A stretch of 64,000 bases of DNA. It comes from Pectobacterium zantedeschiae. GTDB lineage: Bacteria > Pseudomonadota > Gammaproteobacteria > Enterobacterales > Enterobacteriaceae. Positions 60,049 through 64,000 of the stretch are shown here, piece after piece. The position numbers were made by a program, and so were the translations under genes. Numbering within the stretch: position 1 is the first letter of the stretch; each line of letters starts with the position of its first letter. The stretch spans positions 2,221,229-2,285,228 of the forward strand of contig NZ_NWTM01000001.1 of the NCBI RefSeq assembly GCF_004137795.1, read 5' to 3'. The notes under the pieces are model-generated. The model did no database searches, had not been told where the DNA came from, and worked only from the letters and a program-made list of their open reading frames with translations.

Positions 60049-60208
60049 CGCCGTCTTCCTTTTATGGAGAAGCAGGCTCTCTTTCAGCCCGCCCGTGCGT
60101 AACATCAAGTGTCCATTGTAGCGAAAAAAAGCTAAACAAATACGGGTAGATAGCAGGGGTAACGCCGATGCTATCAATAGAGAAAAAGAAGCAAACAAGA
60201 ATTTCAGA

Positions 60209-60239
60209 ACAAAAAAATGCCAGACAGTCGTCTGGCATT
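60209..60239 (-). terminator. Terminator after adk
   Basis: AATGCCAGAC (60216-60225), loop AGTC, GTCTGGCATT (60230-60239); on the minus strand followed by TTTTTTT. Confidence 0.92.
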
Positions 60240-60270
60240 CAGATGATGGGGTATGATTCGCTTAGAAAAA

Positions 60271-60942
<672 letters not shown>

Positions 60943-61139
60943 TTATAAAATAAATTTGAAAAACGCTAAACCATACCATTCCAGACGCTTATGCTCAAGG
61001 AACGGGCTCGCTTCAGCATCGCGTAGGCAGATGAAAAAAAGCCAAATACCTAAAAATGCGGTTTGCCGCCTGCCCAATGTTGCCATTCAGTGTAGACGAA
61101 GAAACCCTCATCAGAGGAAGGATACGTAAAAATCGAGGG

Positions 61140-61163
61140 AGACCCCGGTTGAAACCGGGGTCT
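61140..61163 (-). terminator. Hairpin after htpG
   Basis: AGACCCCGGTT (61140-61150) pairs with AACCGGGGTCT (61153-61163). Very stable; on the minus strand the T-run is displaced by about 8 bases, so it is a weaker terminator than its stem suggests. Confidence 0.6.
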
Positions 61164-61177
61164 GAAGGGCATCAATA

Positions 61178-63067
61178 TCAGGCGCTTAATAGCTGATTCA
61201 TACGACGAATGAACTGGTTCGGATCGTCCAGCGTACCGCGTTCGGCCAGTAAAGCCTGATCCAGCAGCAGCTCAACCCACTCGCCAAATTCAGCATCGTC
61301 AGAAACATCAGCGGCACGTTTAATTAGCGCGTGTTCTGGGTTCAGTTCAAAGATGTACTTCACTTCCGGTGCCTGTTGGCCCGCTGCGGCGAACAGTTTC
61401 GCCATCTGCGTACTCATCTCGTCGGCATCTGTCACGACAATCGCAGGCGTATCGGTCAAACGGTACGTGAAGCGTACATCTTTAACACGCTCACCTAGCA
61501 ACGTTTTCACGCGGTCAACAAACGGCTCCAGTGCTTTCTGTGCTTCTTTCTGCGCATCGTTTTCTTCATCAGCCAGTTTGTCCAGCGTATCATCCGCTTT
61601 GCTAACAGACTGGAAGGATTTGCCATCGAACTCGGTCAGATAGCTCATCATCCATTCGTCAATGCGCTCGGACAGCAGCAATACCTCGATACCTTTCTTA
61701 CGGAATAGCTCTAGGTGTGGGCTGCTCTTCGCCGCTGCATAGCTGTCTGCGGTGATGTAGTAGATTTTGTCCTGACCTTCCACCATCCGGCTAACGTAAT
61801 CTTCCAGCGATACCGTCTGCGCGGAACTGTCGGATTGCGTGGTGGCAAAGCGCAGCAGTTTCGCGATCGCTTCACGGTTACTACCGTCTTCCGCCGGGCC
61901 TTCTTTCAGCACCAGGCCGAACTGTTGCCAGAACGTTTGGTATTTTTCCGCGTCGTCTTTTGCCAGTTTATCCAGCATTTGCAGCACACGTTTAGTCAGT
62001 GCATTACGCAGGTTCTGCGTCACACGGCTGTCTTGCAAAATCTCACGAGAAACGTTCAACGGCAGATCGTTGGAATCAATCAGGCCACGAACAAAGCGCA
62101 GGTAATTCGGCATGAACTGCTCGGCGTCATCCATAATAAAGACGCGCTGAACATACAATTTCAGACCGTGTTTATGATCGCGGTTCCACATATCCCACGG
62201 CGCACGAGCAGGAACATAGAGCAGACTGGTGTATTCCTGCTTACCTTCTACACGGTTGTGACTCCAGCTCAGCGGATCGGTAAAGTCATGGGAGATGTGC
62301 TTATAAAATTCGTTGTACTCATCATCGCTGACTTCAGATTTGCTGCGCGTCCACAGGGCTTGTGCCTTGTTAATCTTTTCCCAACTAACGGTGGACTCAC
62401 CACCTTCTTCTTCACTTTCAGTCTGGGATTCTATTTCTACCGGCAGCGCAATATGGTCGGAGTATTTGCTGATGACGGAACGCACACGCCAATCATCCAG
62501 AAACTCGTCTTCACCTTCACGCAGATGCAGAGTGATTTCCGTTCCGCGATCGTCTTTAGTAATGTCGGCAATGGTGTAATCACCTTCACCGGCCGATTCC
62601 CAATACACGCCCTGATCGGCATTTGCACCCGCAGCACGGGTACGCACAGTCACTTTATCTGCAACGATGAAGGCGGAGTAGAAACCCACACCGAACTGGC
62701 CAATCAGTTGGCTATCTTTAACCTGATCAGAACCCATGGATTCCAGAAAAGCCTTGGTGCCGGATTTCGCAATTGTACCGAGATTATCAATGACTTCGTC
62801 ACGGTTCATGCCGATACCGTTGTCAGAGATCGTCAGAGTACGTTTTTCTTTATCCGTAGACACGCGTACGCGCAGGTCGCCGTCGCCCGCATACAGCTCT
62901 GGCGTAGACAACGCACGGAAACGTAACTTGTCTGCCGCATCGGAGGCGTTGGAGATCAATTCACGCAGAAAAATTTCTTTGTTGGAATAAAGCGAATGGA
63001 TCATCAAATGCAGGAGTTGCTTAACTTCGGACTGGAACCCGCGAGTTTCTTGGCCTTTCATACTCAT
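61178..63067 (-). CDS. htpG: Hsp90 chaperone HtpG
   Basis: 629 residues. Bergerat-fold ATPase: [16 protein letters not shown] (Asn/Asp), [43 protein letters not shown], then the middle and C-terminal dimerisation domains ending [11 protein letters not shown]. The annotated start at 63067 ([10 protein letters not shown]) follows GAGGTAAGCAACA; ATG 63061 would match E. coli MKGQETRG. A sigma-32-type promoter lies at 63124-63155, fitting its heat-shock role. Confidence 0.98.
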   Translation of the reverse strand: MSMKGQETRGFQSEVKQLLHLMIHSLYSNKEIFLRELISNASDAADKLRFRALSTPELYAGDGDLRVRVSTDKEKRTLTISDNGIGMNRDEVIDNLGTIAKSGTKAFLESMGSDQVKDSQLIGQFGVGFYSAFIVADKVTVRTRAAGANADQGVYWESAGEGDYTIADITKDDRGTEITLHLREGEDEFLDDWRVRSVISKYSDHIALPVEIESQTESEEEGGESTVSWEKINKAQALWTRSKSEVSDDEYNEFYKHISHDFTDPLSWSHNRVEGKQEYTSLLYVPARAPWDMWNRDHKHGLKLYVQRVFIMDDAEQFMPNYLRFVRGLIDSNDLPLNVSREILQDSRVTQNLRNALTKRVLQMLDKLAKDDAEKYQTFWQQFGLVLKEGPAEDGSNREAIAKLLRFATTQSDSSAQTVSLEDYVSRMVEGQDKIYYITADSYAAAKSSPHLELFRKKGIEVLLLSERIDEWMMSYLTEFDGKSFQSVSKADDTLDKLADEENDAQKEAQKALEPFVDRVKTLLGERVKDVRFTYRLTDTPAIVVTDADEMSTQMAKLFAAAGQQAPEVKYIFELNPEHALIKRAADVSDDAEFGEWVELLLDQALLAERGTLDDPNQFIRRMNQLLSA

Positions 63068-63123
63068 TGTTGCTTACCTCAATCCTAATATTATTCAGGC
63101 TGATTAAACTGACGATAAGTAGC

Positions 63124-63155
63124 AGGTGGGGATAAACCAAGATGATTTCAAGGGG
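63124..63155 (-). promoter_or_regulatory. Heat-shock (sigma-32) promoter of htpG
   Basis: On the minus strand: -35 CCCCTTGAAA (reverse of 63146-63155), 14-base spacer, -10 CCCCACCT (reverse of 63124-63131). This matches the sigma-32 pattern CTTGAA-N13-17-CCCCAT. It lies 57 bases upstream of the htpG start. Confidence 0.8.
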
Positions 63156-63235
63156 TAAATTTCAGCGAATGACGAAAATGGTGGGAGAAAAAAGAAGACT
63201 GTGGCTGCCAGAGAGTGACGCTGACAGCCGACAGA

Positions 63236-63840
63236 TTAAAACCGGAAAGGCTGACGACCCGCCAGAGAATGGGAAAGCGTTGTACCATCCACCATTTCCA
63301 GCTCACCGCCGACGGGCACACCGTGTGCAATGCGGCTGGCCATCACGCCGTGTTGCGCACAGAGCTCAGCGATATAGTTCGCCGTGGCATCACCTTCTAC
63401 CGTTGGGTTGGTAGCCAGAATGACTTCGCTGATCGACTCAACTTGCAGACGTTCTTCCAACCGTCCCAAGCCAATATCGTCCGGGCCAATACCATCCAGC
63501 GGCGACAAATGCCCCATCAGCACAAAGTAACGACCGGCAAACTGCCCCGTCTGTTCGATCGCATGAATATCAGCCGGGCTTTCTACAACGCAAATTTGCC
63601 CATTTTGCTGTCGACGCGGATTCGAACAAATTGCACAAACGTCCTGCTCGGTGAATGTCCGACAATCGCTACAGTGGCCGATTTCGGACATCGCCCGCGT
63701 CAACGCCTGCGCTAAACGCATACCTCCGCTGCGGTTACGTTGCAGCAGTTGAAACGCCATGCGCTGCGCCGACTTGGGCCCAACGCCCGGCAGGCAGCGC
63801 AGCGCTTCCATCAATGATTCAAGAAGCGGACTGGTCTGCA

Positions 63841-63841
<1 letters not shown>
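63236..63841 (-). CDS. recR: Recombination mediator RecR
   Basis: 201 residues, E. coli length. Helix-hairpin-helix [20 protein letters not shown] (~14-33), zinc finger [16 protein letters not shown] (~57-72), Toprim domain with [40 protein letters not shown] and a Walker-B-like tail. With RecO/RecF it loads RecA onto gaps. Its start overlaps the ybaB stop by one base (TAATG). Confidence 0.97.

Positions 63842-64000
<159 letters not shown>

Noticed and set aside
61715-62926. 403-codon open frame opposite htpG
   Set aside because: Shadow of htpG with no family features. Similar shadows opposite nrdA (30414-31379), gyrA (26254-26946) and others were dropped for the same reason.

Overview
The window is a stretch of enterobacterial chromosome, most likely from Pectobacterium (a soft-rot plant pathogen) or a very close relative. 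The evidence is close similarity of nearly every housekeeping protein to its E. coli counterpart, a secreted GH28 polygalacturonase with a KdgR-like operator, ERIC-type repeats, and a mixture of gene orders known from two separate parts of the E. coli map. These identifications rest on recognition of protein families and motifs, not on a database search.

Layout. 1-6.2 kb: end of speG, then the ybbP-ybbA / tesA-ybbO-cnoX divergent block. 6.2-34 kb: a block that in E. coli lies elsewhere (yfaY, tyrP, yfaZ, menFDHBCE for menaquinone, an MFS transporter followed by rcsD-rcsB facing rcsC, gyrA, ubiG, nrdA-nrdB-yfaE). 34-40.4 kb: return to the first neighbourhood (qmcA-ybbJ, cueR / copA, ybaP, ybaK). 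40.5-54.9 kb: accessory region with a polygalacturonase, the yjiA-yjiX-btsT unit and four tandem 2-kb paralogous genes that I do not recognise as a named family. 54.9-64 kb: ushA, ybaL, hemH, adk, htpG, recR and the end of ybaB, again in familiar order.

Functional themes are menaquinone synthesis (complete men set except menA/menI), the Rcs envelope-stress phosphorelay (all three core proteins), class Ia ribonucleotide reductase with its cofactor-maintenance ferredoxin, copper export (CueR sensor, CopA pump and an apparent programmed frameshift giving a short copper chaperone), pyruvate uptake (btsT) and pectin breakdown.

The most unusual parts are: (1) the four-gene tandem array at 46.1-54.7 kb. 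Each protein has a Cys/His-containing head, a phage-tail-fibre-like N-terminal part, a divergent discoidin-like centre and a nearly constant C-terminal domain; each gene has its own terminator, and the DNA looks mosaic. (2) Two ~270-295 bp intergenic repeats (330-624 and 6288-6560) whose predicted stems keep pairing although their sequences differ, as expected for a conserved nucleic-acid structure. (3) A slippery heptamer followed by a 9-bp stem in copA, which would release a two-domain copper chaperone. (4) ERIC-type elements inserted between tyrP and its TyrR box and between menF and menD. No rRNA, tRNA, CRISPR array, insertion-sequence transposase or complete prophage was seen.
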